Numbered from the stretch's first letter, positions 51,665 through 60,257 are shown. The stretch is 64,000 bases of DNA from Opitutus sp. (GCA_024998815.1 JACEUQ010000001.1:620001-684000); one strand, 5' to 3'. Made by a program: numbers and translations. The notes: generated by a model not told the origin, from the sequence alone.

Positions 51665-53221
51665 ATGCACCCCCTTTGGCTCGCCAATCAAGACCCCGCG
51701 TCCTCCTGGGCCCATCAAACGTGGAGCGATCTCGCCGCGCGCCACGATAAGGCCCTGACGGTCGTCGTGTTGCCCGTCCATGGGTTCGCCGATCACGCGC
51801 TGGGGCTGCCGCTCGACGTCGAGGAGGCGGTAGGTTCGGCGGTGCTGGGCGCCGCTCTCACAGCGGGCGCATTGCAACCGTACGCCCTCGTGCTGCCCCC
51901 GTTTTGCCTAGGCGCGGCGCCCTACGGGCATTGCCACTTCGGCGTGGATTGTGAAACCGCCCTCGATGCCTTGGCCGAGATCGCCGCCAGCGTGAAGGCC
52001 GCGGGCTTTTCCCGCCTGCTTTTTTTTAACACCAGCCCGTGGAACGCCGAGCTCGTCGCCACTGCCGCCATCGATGCCCGCACCGCCCTCGATCTGCGCA
52101 CTTACGTGATCGCTTCGGCCAACCTCGGCCTCGGCTTCCATCCGGCTGAAGCCCAACGGGTTCAGACCCAGGCCGTCGCCGCCCGTTTGTTGGGCCGCAC
52201 GCCCGTGCTGAGCGCGGCCAGCGCCGACGTGCGCGACACGGACTTCCGCCCCGGTTTTTTTGGCCAACCTGCACCGGTTGCCCCGGATTTTTCGTTGGAC
52301 GCAACGGCCGTGTTCAGCGCGGCGGCACGCAAACTGGCCGGTTTACTGGGAGAAATTGTCCTCCACGAGACCTCGGCCGCAGACGGCACGGGGGCGGTTA
52401 ACACCCCCACGCTTCCGCCGGTGGCCACGGCCATCGCGTTTCCTCAACCCGGCGAATCCTCCGCCGCTCTCCCGCGCGCCCTGACTGCGCTCACCGCCGC
52501 CGAACTCGCGGCGCTGCCGGACAAGGCGCGTGCGCTGGTCATCCTGCCCACCGGTGCCATCGAACAGCACGGCCACCACCTGCCGCTCGGCACCGACGCG
52601 ATGCTCGGGCGGCTTTGGCTGACCCACGCGTTGCCCCGACTGGCCGCGGATGCGCCCGTGTTTGTGGCCCCGCCGATCGTGTTTGGGAAAAGCAACGAAC
52701 ACCTCAGGTTTGCCGGCACGGTATCGATCTCGGCGCGCACCTTGCGTCGGCAGTTGCTCGCCCAGGTCGCCCACCTGCAGGCGCTCGGTTTCCGGCAGTT
52801 CGCGGTGTTAAACACCCATGGTGGCAACACCCCGGTTGTCGTGACCACGCTGCGGGAGATTCAGGCCATGGCTGGCGTGCGCGCCGGCATGTTGAGTGGG
52901 TATTATCAACCCGTGCAGGAGCCGCAGGAGGCGGCGTTTGGGTTTCATGCCGGCGAGTGGGAAACCTCGCTCATGCTGGCCGGCGCGCCCGAGTGGGTGC
53001 GTATGGACCGCGCAGTCTGCGAATACCCGGCTCAACTCGATGCGCCCGGCGGCCTGCGACCTGAAGGCGGGGCGGCGGTGTTTGCGTGGAAAACCGCGGA
53101 TATTTCCAAAAGCGGCGTGATGGGTGACGCCACCCGCGCGACGGCCGAAAAAGGCGCCCGTTGGCTCGACGAAGCCGCGGCGGCTCTCGCCCGCAAACTC
53201 ACGGCGCTACTCGCCGGGTAG
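51665..53221 (+). CDS. Creatininase-family protein with a tandem-duplicated domain
   Basis: A 518-residue protein made of two homologous halves. The C-terminal half (about 275-518) is a normal creatininase amidohydrolase: LPTGAIEQHGHHLPLGTDAM, NTHGGNTPVV and HAGEWETS carry the metal-binding Glu, His, Asp and His. The N-terminal half (about 1-235) keeps the fold cues but not the residues: LPVHGFADHALGLPLD replaces the EQHG motif and FFNTSPWNAELV replaces NTHGGN. It is probably a catalytically dead copy with a structural or regulatory role. Relatives hydrolyse amide bonds in creatinine or riboflavin/F420-type intermediates; the substrate here is unknown. Confidence 0.85.
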   Translation: MHPLWLANQDPASSWAHQTWSDLAARHDKALTVVVLPVHGFADHALGLPLDVEEAVGSAVLGAALTAGALQPYALVLPPFCLGAAPYGHCHFGVDCETALDALAEIAASVKAAGFSRLLFFNTSPWNAELVATAAIDARTALDLRTYVIASANLGLGFHPAEAQRVQTQAVAARLLGRTPVLSAASADVRDTDFRPGFFGQPAPVAPDFSLDATAVFSAAARKLAGLLGEIVLHETSAADGTGAVNTPTLPPVATAIAFPQPGESSAALPRALTALTAAELAALPDKARALVILPTGAIEQHGHHLPLGTDAMLGRLWLTHALPRLAADAPVFVAPPIVFGKSNEHLRFAGTVSISARTLRRQLLAQVAHLQALGFRQFAVLNTHGGNTPVVVTTLREIQAMAGVRAGMLSGYYQPVQEPQEAAFGFHAGEWETSLMLAGAPEWVRMDRAVCEYPAQLDAPGGLRPEGGAAVFAWKTADISKSGVMGDATRATAEKGARWLDEAAAALARKLTALLAG

Positions 53222-53275
53222 GTGTTACCCGTTGCCGCCATTAACATTCAAAAATCACTGGGATACTTCGATCCT

Positions 53276-53356
53276 TTTAGCCGCGAAAGAACGCAGAGAT
53301 CGCATAGAAATACATGGTTTGTTCTTTGCGCTCCTTGCGTTCTTTTGCGGCTAAAC
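53276..53356. repeat. Repeat C2, inverted copy of C1
   Basis: About 80 bp, nearly identical to the reverse complement of 47403-47483 with a few mismatches. It lies between the creatininase-type gene and the convergent LOG-family gene. Confidence 0.85.
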
Positions 53357-53397
53357 TGCCTTGGTGGAGTCAGGTTTGCCGTTACTACTCGCTCGGC

Positions 53398-53970
53398 TTA
53401 TTTCCAGATCGGGTCGGTCTGGTAGTCCTTGGGCTGGTTCAACAGCGGCCACACCTCGGCGACGGTCGGGGCGACGGCGAGCAGTTCGGCCAAGCCGTGT
53501 GACTTGAATTTCTCCTCCACCATGCGCTCGAAGAAGCGCAGCAAGTCATCGTAAAACCCATCCTGATTGAGCAACACCAACGGCTTCTGCGTGAGGTTGA
53601 GGTAACGCTCGCTCATGATCTCGGTCATTTCTTCGAGTGTGCCGATACCGCCAGGCAGGGTGAGGAACGCATGGGCGCGTTCCGCCATGATGCGTTTGCG
53701 CTCCCGCATGGTGGGCACGATCACCAGTTCGGTCGATTCGGCGTAGGCGAGTTCGCGCAACTGCATGAAGTCAGGGATCACGCCCACCACGACTCCGCCA
53801 GCCTCCTTCACGCTGCGGGCCACCGCGCCCATGAGCCCGACGTTGCCGCCCCCGTAAATCAAGCCCCAGCCCTCCGCCACCATTTCGCGCCCCAAACGTT
53901 CACCGACCTCGTAATACTTCGGGTCGAGCCGGGCGCTGGACGAACAGTAAACACACAGGAGCTTGGTCAT
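53398..53970 (-). CDS. LOG-family protein (TIGR00730 type)
   Basis: A 190-residue Rossmann-type protein with the LOG signature PGGIGTLEEMTE and the earlier YGGGNVGLMG. Family members include cytokinin riboside 5'-monophosphate phosphoribohydrolases and nucleotide 5'-monophosphate nucleosidases. Activity on AMP-type nucleotides is likely; a cytokinin role is not implied. The length is normal. It faces gluQ divergently, with 85 bp between the starts. Confidence 0.9.
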   Translation of the reverse strand: MTKLLCVYCSSSARLDPKYYEVGERLGREMVAEGWGLIYGGGNVGLMGAVARSVKEAGGVVVGVIPDFMQLRELAYAESTELVIVPTMRERKRIMAERAHAFLTLPGGIGTLEEMTEIMSERYLNLTQKPLVLLNQDGFYDDLLRFFERMVEEKFKSHGLAELLAVAPTVAEVWPLLNQPKDYQTDPIWK

Positions 53971-54055
53971 GGCTTTTTCTAACCTTTTTCAATCCGCCTT
54001 GGATAGCAATTAAGGCTGTTTTTTTTAACGAATTCGTGCCCAGTAGGCGTTCTTC

Positions 54056-54886
54056 GTGGTGAACTCCCGCTCCAGTTACCTTGGCCGTTTGGCACCTTCG
54101 CCAACTGGTCTCCTACACCTCGGCCATGCGCGCACCTTTTGGGTCGCCCACCAACGCGCCCAGGCCGCCGGGGGCCGTCTCCTCCTGCGCAACGACGACC
54201 TCGACGCCGTACGCATCCGCCGTGATTTCGTCGCCGCGATGCTCGAAGATCTGCGCTGGCTCGGCCTCACTTGGGAGGAGCCGATGATCACCCAAAGCGA
54301 GCGCCTGCCGCATTACCGCGCCGCCCTCGTTAAACTGCATGCAGCGGGGCTCATTTTCCCCTGCGCCCATTCGCGCCGCGAACTCGCCGAGGCGTCCGTC
54401 TCCGCGCCCCACGAAGGCGCGAACCTCGACGAGCCGCTGTATCCGCCCGCGTTTCGTCCGGCCGTGGGCGAGCCATTGCCACCCCTTGACGCCGCAGGGT
54501 GGGGCACCAATTGGCGTTTTCGTGTCCCCGACGGCGAAGTTTTATCGTTCACCGACGGGCATTTCGGCGCGCAGGAGGCGGTGGCAGGGCGGGATTTTGG
54601 CGACTTCTTGGTGTGGCGCAAAGACGGCGTTCCCAGTTACCAACTGGCCTGCGCGGTGGACGACGCGGAACTGGCCATCACCGAGGTGGTGCGCGGCGCC
54701 GACCTGATAAAATCCACCTTCCGCCAACTGCTGCTGATTCGCGCGTTGGGTCATGAGGTGCCAGCGTATCATCATTGTCCGCTGGTGTTGGACGAGCGCG
54801 GTGAGCGCCTAGCGAAGCGCCACGACGCGCTGGCCTTGCGAACGCTGCGCGCCCAAGGCGTCGCGCCCGCTAAGCTGCTCGCATGA
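54056..54886 (+). CDS. gluQ: Glutamyl-Q tRNA(Asp) synthetase
   Basis: A 276-residue, truncated class I synthetase with only the catalytic domain of GluRS. The HIGH motif reads HLGHA, then LLLRNDDLDAVRIR, and the KMSKS-like loop near the end reads LAKRHDA. It attaches glutamate to queuosine at position 34 of tRNA-Asp. The zinc-binding cysteines usual in this family are not kept as a CxC cluster (a single Cys at FPCAHSRRE). Start is a GTG at 54056, or the next codon at 54059. About 85 bp separate it from the divergent LOG gene. Confidence 0.88.
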   Translation: MVNSRSSYLGRLAPSPTGLLHLGHARTFWVAHQRAQAAGGRLLLRNDDLDAVRIRRDFVAAMLEDLRWLGLTWEEPMITQSERLPHYRAALVKLHAAGLIFPCAHSRRELAEASVSAPHEGANLDEPLYPPAFRPAVGEPLPPLDAAGWGTNWRFRVPDGEVLSFTDGHFGAQEAVAGRDFGDFLVWRKDGVPSYQLACAVDDAELAITEVVRGADLIKSTFRQLLLIRALGHEVPAYHHCPLVLDERGERLAKRHDALALRTLRAQGVAPAKLLA

Positions 54887-54923
54887 AGGCGGGAGGGTGA
54901 CCGCAAAGAGGCGCAACCGGCGC

Positions 54924-54950
54924 AAAAAGTAGCGCAGACTTCCAGTCTGC
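54924..54950. repeat. Single-arm repeat A9
   Basis: Only the left half of family A: AAAGTAGCGCAG then GCAGACTTCCAGTCTGC. The right arm is absent, although a complete copy (A10) lies 2.5 kb downstream beyond the intron. Confidence 0.75.
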
Positions 54951-55170
54951 TCACTGGAGTTTGGCCCCAAAACGAGTTGAGATCCCCCCCCCAGCTAAGG
55001 TAGAATCGTACCGCAGGTAGCAACGGCATGGGTTTCGATGAGTTCGTTGACGTGAGGGTGGCTGTTGCGAAGTCTGCGAAACTCTCCGGAGTGATCAGCT
55101 CAGATCGCCATACATGATGCGCAGCACCTGTATGGTTCTTGGCACGAGTTAAACCCGAACGCCGAAGTTT

Positions 55171-55305
55171 TAACCACGGAATTCACAGATGAGCACAGAT
55201 AACAGAGTGTTACTGAATTTGAAGACAGGATGAAAAAAAGGGAATCAAGCTGAGTCCGTTTACCTCCTAAGGGATTGTATCTGTGCAATCTGTGTAATCT
55301 GTGGT
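55171..55305. repeat. Inverted repeat E upstream of the intron
   Basis: The left arm ACCACGGAATTCACAGAT pairs with right-arm sequence ATCTGTGTAATCTGTGGT, about 90 bp apart, forming a long hairpin. The intron 5' end is about 25 bp further on. Group II introns of class C favour hairpins of this kind as targets. Confidence 0.65.
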
Positions 55306-55329
55306 TGGTTTGAACTTCGGAATTCAGGT

Positions 55330-57320
55330 GTGCGACCATGAAACTAACAACCATAACAGTGAAAGTCTGTTCGACCGAATTTAACGATTCGCGGTCGAAG
55401 GGCCCGGTCACGGATGCAGGCCGCGAGGCCTCGCCGGAAAGCACGACCGTGTGCCCGAACCAGTCAGCCGCAACGAAGGTGAACCCCATCCAATGAGCTC
55501 CGTTACCGAAACAACCGACGAGTCCAGCCGCTACCTGAACGGTGAAGCCTGCAAGGATCGGAAAAGGCAGTCTCGCAAAGACGTAGGACCTAAATCGTTG
55601 ATTTCCGATCAACACGTCGGCGGAGTCAGCGGGGGCGGCGGGGTGGGAAAGGTCGTTAGGTTAAGTGGTGAGACCTGCGGCGGTGGGGCGTCTTGCGATG
55701 CCTCAACCACCGGCACAAGCGCGGCAAAACCTCGTAAGGCCGGACGGGCCGTGGCAGGAGTCGGAGACCTCCATAGTAGTGATGATCTAGCGGACATTAA
55801 AACCGCCGGGGAGCGAAGGGAGGGCACTTGTTCCCACGCATCACAGAGCGGCAAAGGACCCGACGATGGCTGGGGTGATGAACTCTGGATAAAAACGTCA
55901 CCGAAGGTTCGGAAGCTGCAACGTGTGCTATATCGGAAAGCAAAAGCGGAGCCGCATTGGCGGTTCTATAGTTTGTATGGAGAGCTGTATCGGCAGGACA
56001 TTCTGTCGGATGCGCTCGATCAGGTGATCGCCAATGACGGCGTGCCGGGAGTGGACGGGTTCGAGGTGGAAACGCTCGTAAAGAACGAAGCCTATCGGGC
56101 GGCATGGCTGCTTGCGCTGGCGGAGGAAATGCGAACGAAAACCTACCGACCCAGTCCGGTCCTGCGCGTCTATATATGGAAGGATCAGGCCAGGACCAAA
56201 CGTCGTGCGCTGGGCATCCCCACGGTAAAAGACCGTGTGGTGCAAAGTGCGGCGGCGATCGTGTTGCAACCCATCTGGGAGGCGGACTTCCATGACCACT
56301 CCTACGCCTACCGGCCGAAACGCCGGACCCATCAGGCGATGGACAAAGTTAAAGAGGCCCTGCTGAGCGGAAAGGTGGAGGTGGTGGACGCGGATTTATC
56401 GAGCTACTTCGATATGATCCCGCACCGCGAACTCCTGCAATTGGTGGCCAAACGGGTGAGCGATGGGAGCGTGTTGCGTTTAATAAAAACGTGGCTGCGC
56501 GCACCCATCGTGGAAGAGGACCGGGACACGGGGTGCCGCAAGGTGAGCGCGAACCGGTGTGGCACGCCACAAGGCGGAGTTATATCGCCTCTGCTGGCGA
56601 ACCTCTACCTCAACGACCTCGATCATGCGGTGAATGAGAAGTGCGAACAAAAGCCGACGATGGTGCGTTACGCCGACGACCTCCTGATCCTGTGCAAACC
56701 GGGTCAAGGGGCGGGGCTGCAAACGCGACTGAAACGGTGGCTGGAGGCACGTAAGTTAAAGCTCAACGAAGAGAAAACCCGACTGGTGGATACACGAAAG
56801 GAAGGCTTTGAGTTCCTCGGTTTTTCCGTCGCATGGCGGCAAGGCATGAAGAGCAAACGAAGGTATCCGCACGTGGAACCCAGTGCGAAAAGTCTGGCCA
56901 AGTTACGCGACAAAGTGCGGATGGAGCTAGATGTGCGAACGCGCAACCAACCGGCGGTGGCGGTGGTCCGCAAGGTCAACCAAATCACTCGCGGTTGGGC
57001 GACGGCGTTTCATTACGGCAACAGCACGCACGTGTTTAGTAACCAGCAGGCTTTTGTGCGCAACCGGTTGCGGCGGTGGCTGTGGCGAAAGTATAGCCGC
57101 ACCCACGGACTCTTCGAGTTCTTCACCGACGACCGTTTGCATGGTCAATACAAACTATGGCACTGGCCGCTTGCGGCGGCTTGGAAGCAATGAACTCCGC
57201 TGAAACCAAACCGAAAGAATGGGGACTCGGTAAGCCGTGTGCGGGAAAACCGCTTGCACGGTTTGACGAGGGGGAGGGTCGCGCTGACGGGTTACCGACG
57301 CGCGGCTCTCTCTACTCTAC
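55330..57320 (+). mobile_element. Group II intron
   Basis: The 5' boundary is placed at GTGCGACC (55330), the usual intron start. The 3' part shows a typical domain V hairpin: AAGCCGTGTGCGGG, then GAAA-like loop, then CCGCTTGCACGGTTT (57230-57262). A domain VI stem and the 3' end CTACTCTAC (57312-57320) follow. The maturase gene lies inside. Target-side context: a long inverted repeat E directly upstream. Confidence 0.85.
55493..57193 (+). CDS. Group II intron maturase / reverse transcriptase
   Basis: A 566-residue protein, no endonuclease domain. The reverse transcriptase spans about residues 130-400, with YADDLL at the catalytic core, TPQGGVISPLLANLYL and the VVDADLSSYFD motif. The maturase X domain follows (VNQITRGWATAFHY, NRLRRWLWRKY). 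It splices the intron RNA and drives its retrotransposition. The first 120 residues are Gly/Ser/Lys-rich and probably come from translated intron domain RNA, so the true start may lie downstream of the ATG used here. A longer frame starts at 55451. Confidence 0.88.
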   Translation: MSSVTETTDESSRYLNGEACKDRKRQSRKDVGPKSLISDQHVGGVSGGGGVGKVVRLSGETCGGGASCDASTTGTSAAKPRKAGRAVAGVGDLHSSDDLADIKTAGERREGTCSHASQSGKGPDDGWGDELWIKTSPKVRKLQRVLYRKAKAEPHWRFYSLYGELYRQDILSDALDQVIANDGVPGVDGFEVETLVKNEAYRAAWLLALAEEMRTKTYRPSPVLRVYIWKDQARTKRRALGIPTVKDRVVQSAAAIVLQPIWEADFHDHSYAYRPKRRTHQAMDKVKEALLSGKVEVVDADLSSYFDMIPHRELLQLVAKRVSDGSVLRLIKTWLRAPIVEEDRDTGCRKVSANRCGTPQGGVISPLLANLYLNDLDHAVNEKCEQKPTMVRYADDLLILCKPGQGAGLQTRLKRWLEARKLKLNEEKTRLVDTRKEGFEFLGFSVAWRQGMKSKRRYPHVEPSAKSLAKLRDKVRMELDVRTRNQPAVAVVRKVNQITRGWATAFHYGNSTHVFSNQQAFVRNRLRRWLWRKYSRTHGLFEFFTDDRLHGQYKLWHWPLAAAWKQ

Positions 57321-57340
57321 TAAACGGCCAAACTCCAGAC

Positions 57341-57410
57341 CTTGAGCTCACGCTCAAGGCCACAAGGAGTGTGTTCGCGAAGCGTGTGGCCTTGAGCGTG
57401 AGCTCAAGGA
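57341..57410. repeat. Repeat B3, flanked by 14-bp direct repeats
   Basis: Two arms, each itself palindromic: CCTTGAGCTCACGCTCAAGG and CCTTGAGCGTGAGCTCAAGG, joined by GCCACAAGG...GTGTGGC. The same 14-bp sequence GGCCAAACTCCAGA lies on both sides (57326 and 57440), which looks like a target-site duplication. Confidence 0.8.
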
Positions 57411-57449
57411 TTCGGCTGATCTGCGTTCGACTAGTCAGGGGCCAAACTC

Positions 57450-57526
57450 CAGAGCGCAGACTTCCAGTCTGCTCAGGGTTTCCGAGCTGGGATTGAGTCA
57501 AAGCAGACTGGAAGTCTGCGCTACTT
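57450..57526. repeat. Two-arm palindromic repeat A10
   Basis: Left arm GCAGACTTCCAGTCTGC and right arm GCAGACTGGAAGTCTGC with a 35-bp spacer, ending CGCTACTTCC without a T-run. Confidence 0.8.
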
Positions 57527-57718
57527 CCTTCGCGAGCCTTCGCGGTTAAAGGGATCATTGCCCTCGTTTTGTGTCATTTGGTGTTTTTTGTGGCCAATGG
57601 ATTGGCGGTCGTCCCACCGAAATCGTCGCGGGCTCGTTTTGCGACTCCTGCGCTTTTTTGCGGCTAAATCATCCGGTTTTTATCCTGAAGGTACGCATTT
57701 TAAGGCCTGCTCCCCGCG

Positions 57719-57756
57719 AAAAAAAAGGCGGGCCAGCCCTCAAGGGCCTGCCCGCC
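57719..57756 (-). terminator. Intrinsic terminator for hsp20
   Basis: On the minus strand: GGCGGGCAGGCCC, loop TTGAG, GGGCTGGCCCGCC, then eight T. It lies about 180 bp after the hsp20 stop. The orientation is decided by the A8 run on the plus strand (57719-57726). Confidence 0.85.
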
Positions 57757-57934
57757 TTCGCTGGATCGCTGAGCGGTTTGTCTCCCACACGCCTACGCCT
57801 GCGGCACTCTTTTCAGGGTTAACTTTAACAACACCTTGCCCGCTGGTGCGGGGTCGTCGGTTGCGGCATTTCACGGGCTTCGCGTCCGTTGGTGGGGTGG
57901 GGGGGCGGGGGACACTCGCGTCGACCGGACGTAA

Positions 57935-58393
57935 TCAGGCGGCTTTGACGTCGATCTGTTTGGGCTTGGACTGTTCGGTCTTCAGCACTCGCACGTGAAG
58001 GATACCATTCTTGAAGTCCGCCGAAACGTGCTCGCCATCGGCATCATCGGGTAGGGTGAAACTGCGAACGAACGACCCGTAGGAGCGTTCAATCCGGTGG
58101 AACCGTTTTCCCTTCTCTTCTTTTTCGGCCTTACGCTCGCCGGAGATCGTCAGAACACTGCGCTCCAGCGTAACCTTGATATCATTTTTCTCCACCTCGG
58201 GCAGTTCCGCCTTGATGAGGTAGGCTTTGTCATCCTCGGCGATGTCGACCAACGGGGCCCATTCGCTACTGGTCATCAATTCGGACGACTCATCTTGTAT
58301 CGCAGGCAGGACCGACCGGCCAAAAAAAGGCGCTAGTCGATTCTGGAACTCATTCAATTCCCTCACGGGATCCCAACGGGTAATCGTTCTCAT
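57935..58393 (-). CDS. Small heat shock protein (Hsp20)
   Basis: A 152-residue alpha-crystallin-domain chaperone. N-terminal region MRTITRWDPVRELNEFQNRL, alpha-crystallin domain from about 48 (PLVDIAEDDKAYLIKAELP) to 140 with ISGERKAEKEE and the conserved FKNGILHVRV motif. It binds unfolding proteins and prevents aggregation. No CIRCE element is seen upstream; sigma-32-type control is possible but not visible. Transcription ends at the strong terminator at 57719-57756. Confidence 0.94.
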   Translation of the reverse strand: MRTITRWDPVRELNEFQNRLAPFFGRSVLPAIQDESSELMTSSEWAPLVDIAEDDKAYLIKAELPEVEKNDIKVTLERSVLTISGERKAEKEEKGKRFHRIERSYGSFVRSFTLPDDADGEHVSADFKNGILHVRVLKTEQSKPKQIDVKAA

Positions 58394-58919
58394 GGTGCGT
58401 GCTTCCTTGTCCGGGTAATCACTGGCTTTTCTCTGCTTCCGTTACCCGAGCCGGAGGCCGAGAGCGGCCGCGGGGTGCGGCCTGATCACAAGCTTGCATG
58501 GACAGTGCCACCGCCCCGCGGCAGGTGGGCGCGCAGTGCTTGTTATTTTTGCGCAAAGGGTAGCGGATTTCAGGGCTAAAGAGGCTCGCGCGGGGCTGCG
58601 CCGAGCTGCCACCTTTTGGCGCTAATCGGCGCCGCGCTGTCGCGCTTTGCGTCTCATTTTAGTGTGCCACCGCACGCGTTCACACCCCGGAGGGACGACC
58701 TCCGTCAAGTAGCGCAGACTTTCAGTCTGCCTCAGCTGCCTGCGTGTGCCGGCCCCAAAGCAGACTGGAAGTCTGCGCTACTTTTCCCGAGCCAGCCCAC
58801 ACGGAGGTGGGCCCTCCCTTGGTCGGCGAAACGGCCTCCGTGTCGTCCGAGTCTGCGTTCCTAAAAAAACGCGACGCTCCCCCTCGCCAACGGCGCCACA
58901 ACCTGTCCATCGTCTGCGC
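58394..58919. other. Intergenic region between hsp20 and the helicase, with repeat A11
   Basis: About 525 bp between divergent starts. Repeat A11 lies at 58707-58785. The remaining sequence is GC-rich without a supported gene. A frame from 58746 runs into the helicase but only translates repeat sequence. Confidence 0.65.
58707..58785. repeat. Two-arm palindromic repeat A11
   Basis: Left arm GCAGACTTTCAGTCTGC, one base changed from the consensus, and right arm GCAGACTGGAAGTCTGC ending CGCTACTTTTCC. It lies in the upstream region of the helicase gene. Confidence 0.8.
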
Positions 58920-60257
58920 ATGCCATTTTCCAAACTCGGTCTTTATTCCAGCCTCGTGCGCGGCGCCCAGGCCTTAGGTTACACCGAGCCCACGCCCATT
59001 CAAACCAAGGCGATCCCCGCCGTGCTCTCCGGCCGCGACCTGGTGGCATCCGCCCAGACCGGCACGGGTAAAACCGCCGCGTTTGCCCTGCCCATCCTCA
59101 ACCGGCTAGGCCCCCACCGCGATTCCGGCCCTCGGGTGCTCATCCTTGAGCCCACCCGCGAGCTCGCCATTCAGGTCGAACAAGCATTCATCGCCTTGGG
59201 CAAATTCACCGACTTTAAGTCTGTTGTCCTGCACGGTGGCGTAACTGTTGGGCCGCAGCGCAACGCCCTGCGCGCCGGCACAGACGTGGTCATCGCCACC
59301 ACCGGCCGCCTGCGCGAGTTCCTCGACACCAAGATGCTGCAACTCGACTCCATCGAGGTCCTCGTCCTCGACGAGGTCGATCGCATGTTGGACATGGGCT
59401 TCATCGAGGACGTGAAAGCCATCGTCAAAGCATGCCCGGCCCAGCGCCAAACCCTGCTGTTCTCGGCCACGATGCCGCCTAAGTTGGCCGAAGTCGCCCG
59501 CTTCGCCCTGCGCGACCCCCAACGCATCGCCATCGCCAGCACGCAGCCGGTGACCGATTCGGTTAACCACGCCATTCACGCGGTACTCGACCACCAAAAA
59601 ATCGAGCTCCTGCTGGAGTTGCTCAAGCGCGACGATTTTAAAAGCGTGATTATCTTCGCGCGCACCCGCCGAGGCGCCGATGCCATTGCCCACCAACTGC
59701 GCCTGGAAAACCACCCCGTTGGTGTCATCCACGCCGAGCGCAGCCAGTCGGAGCGGGTGGCCGCGCTGGAAGGCTTCCGCAAGGGCAAGTACGGCATCTT
59801 GGTGGCCACCGACATCGCCGCGCGCGGCATCGACGTGGCGGGCATTTCCCATGTGATCAACTTCGACGTGCCCCAGCACCCCGAGGACTACGTGCACCGC
59901 ATTGGCCGCACCGGGCGCGCCCAGGAAAAAGGCGACGCGATCATGCTGGCGACCCCGCAAGAGGCCAACGACGTCGTGGCGATCGAGAAATTCATCGGGC
60001 AAGCGATTCCCCTGCGCACGCTTGACGGCTTTGCCTACGAAGGCGGCCAGCCCCCGCGCATCGATCCGGGCAACGCGCAGGCCAGCTCCCCGCGCCGCGC
60101 CGGCCAGCAACGCCTTGGCACGGGTGGGCAACGCAAGGGCGAACGCGGCAAAAACCAGAGTTTTGAATCGAGCGGAAAACCCTTTGGTGGCGGCAATCCG
60201 AATTGGCATTCCAAGGGAAAACCCGGCGCCCACTGGCGCGACCGTAAGGGCCGCTAA
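58920..60257 (+). CDS. DEAD-box-type RNA helicase
   Basis: A 445-residue helicase. Q-motif region EPTPIQTKAIPA, motif I AQTGTGKT, motif Ia PTRELA, motif II reads DEVD instead of DEAD, motif III SATMP, later ARGIDVAGI and HRIGRTGRA. It unwinds or remodels RNA, for example in ribosome assembly. The tail (about 390-445) is Gly/Lys/Arg-rich (GGQRKGERGKN, GGGNPNWHSKGKPG), typical of RhlE-like RNA binding. The start at 58920 (MPFSKLGLYSS) matches the family; the in-frame ATG at 58746 lies in repeat A11. Confidence 0.92.
   Translation: MPFSKLGLYSSLVRGAQALGYTEPTPIQTKAIPAVLSGRDLVASAQTGTGKTAAFALPILNRLGPHRDSGPRVLILEPTRELAIQVEQAFIALGKFTDFKSVVLHGGVTVGPQRNALRAGTDVVIATTGRLREFLDTKMLQLDSIEVLVLDEVDRMLDMGFIEDVKAIVKACPAQRQTLLFSATMPPKLAEVARFALRDPQRIAIASTQPVTDSVNHAIHAVLDHQKIELLLELLKRDDFKSVIIFARTRRGADAIAHQLRLENHPVGVIHAERSQSERVAALEGFRKGKYGILVATDIAARGIDVAGISHVINFDVPQHPEDYVHRIGRTGRAQEKGDAIMLATPQEANDVVAIEKFIGQAIPLRTLDGFAYEGGQPPRIDPGNAQASSPRRAGQQRLGTGGQRKGERGKNQSFESSGKPFGGGNPNWHSKGKPGAHWRDRKGR

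Larger units (their letters stand above)
54887..55329. other. Intergenic region with repeats A9 and E, upstream of the group II intron
   Basis: About 440 bp without a gene. It contains a single arm of repeat A (A9, 54924-54950), a GGCC-type motif ACTGGAGTTTGGCCCC (54952-54967) found reversed downstream of the intron, and inverted repeat E (55171-55305). No frame worth reporting. Confidence 0.65.
57321..57934. other. Repeat-rich intergenic region after the intron
   Basis: About 610 bp without a gene. It holds repeat B3, repeat A10, a 14-bp direct repeat GGCCAAACTCCAGA at 57326 and 57440 around B3, and a minus-strand terminator for hsp20 (57719-57756). The rest is unremarkable. Confidence 0.7.

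Noticed and set aside
58746-58919. Longer helicase start at 58746
   Set aside because: The extra 58 residues translate repeat A11 and adjoining intergenic sequence.
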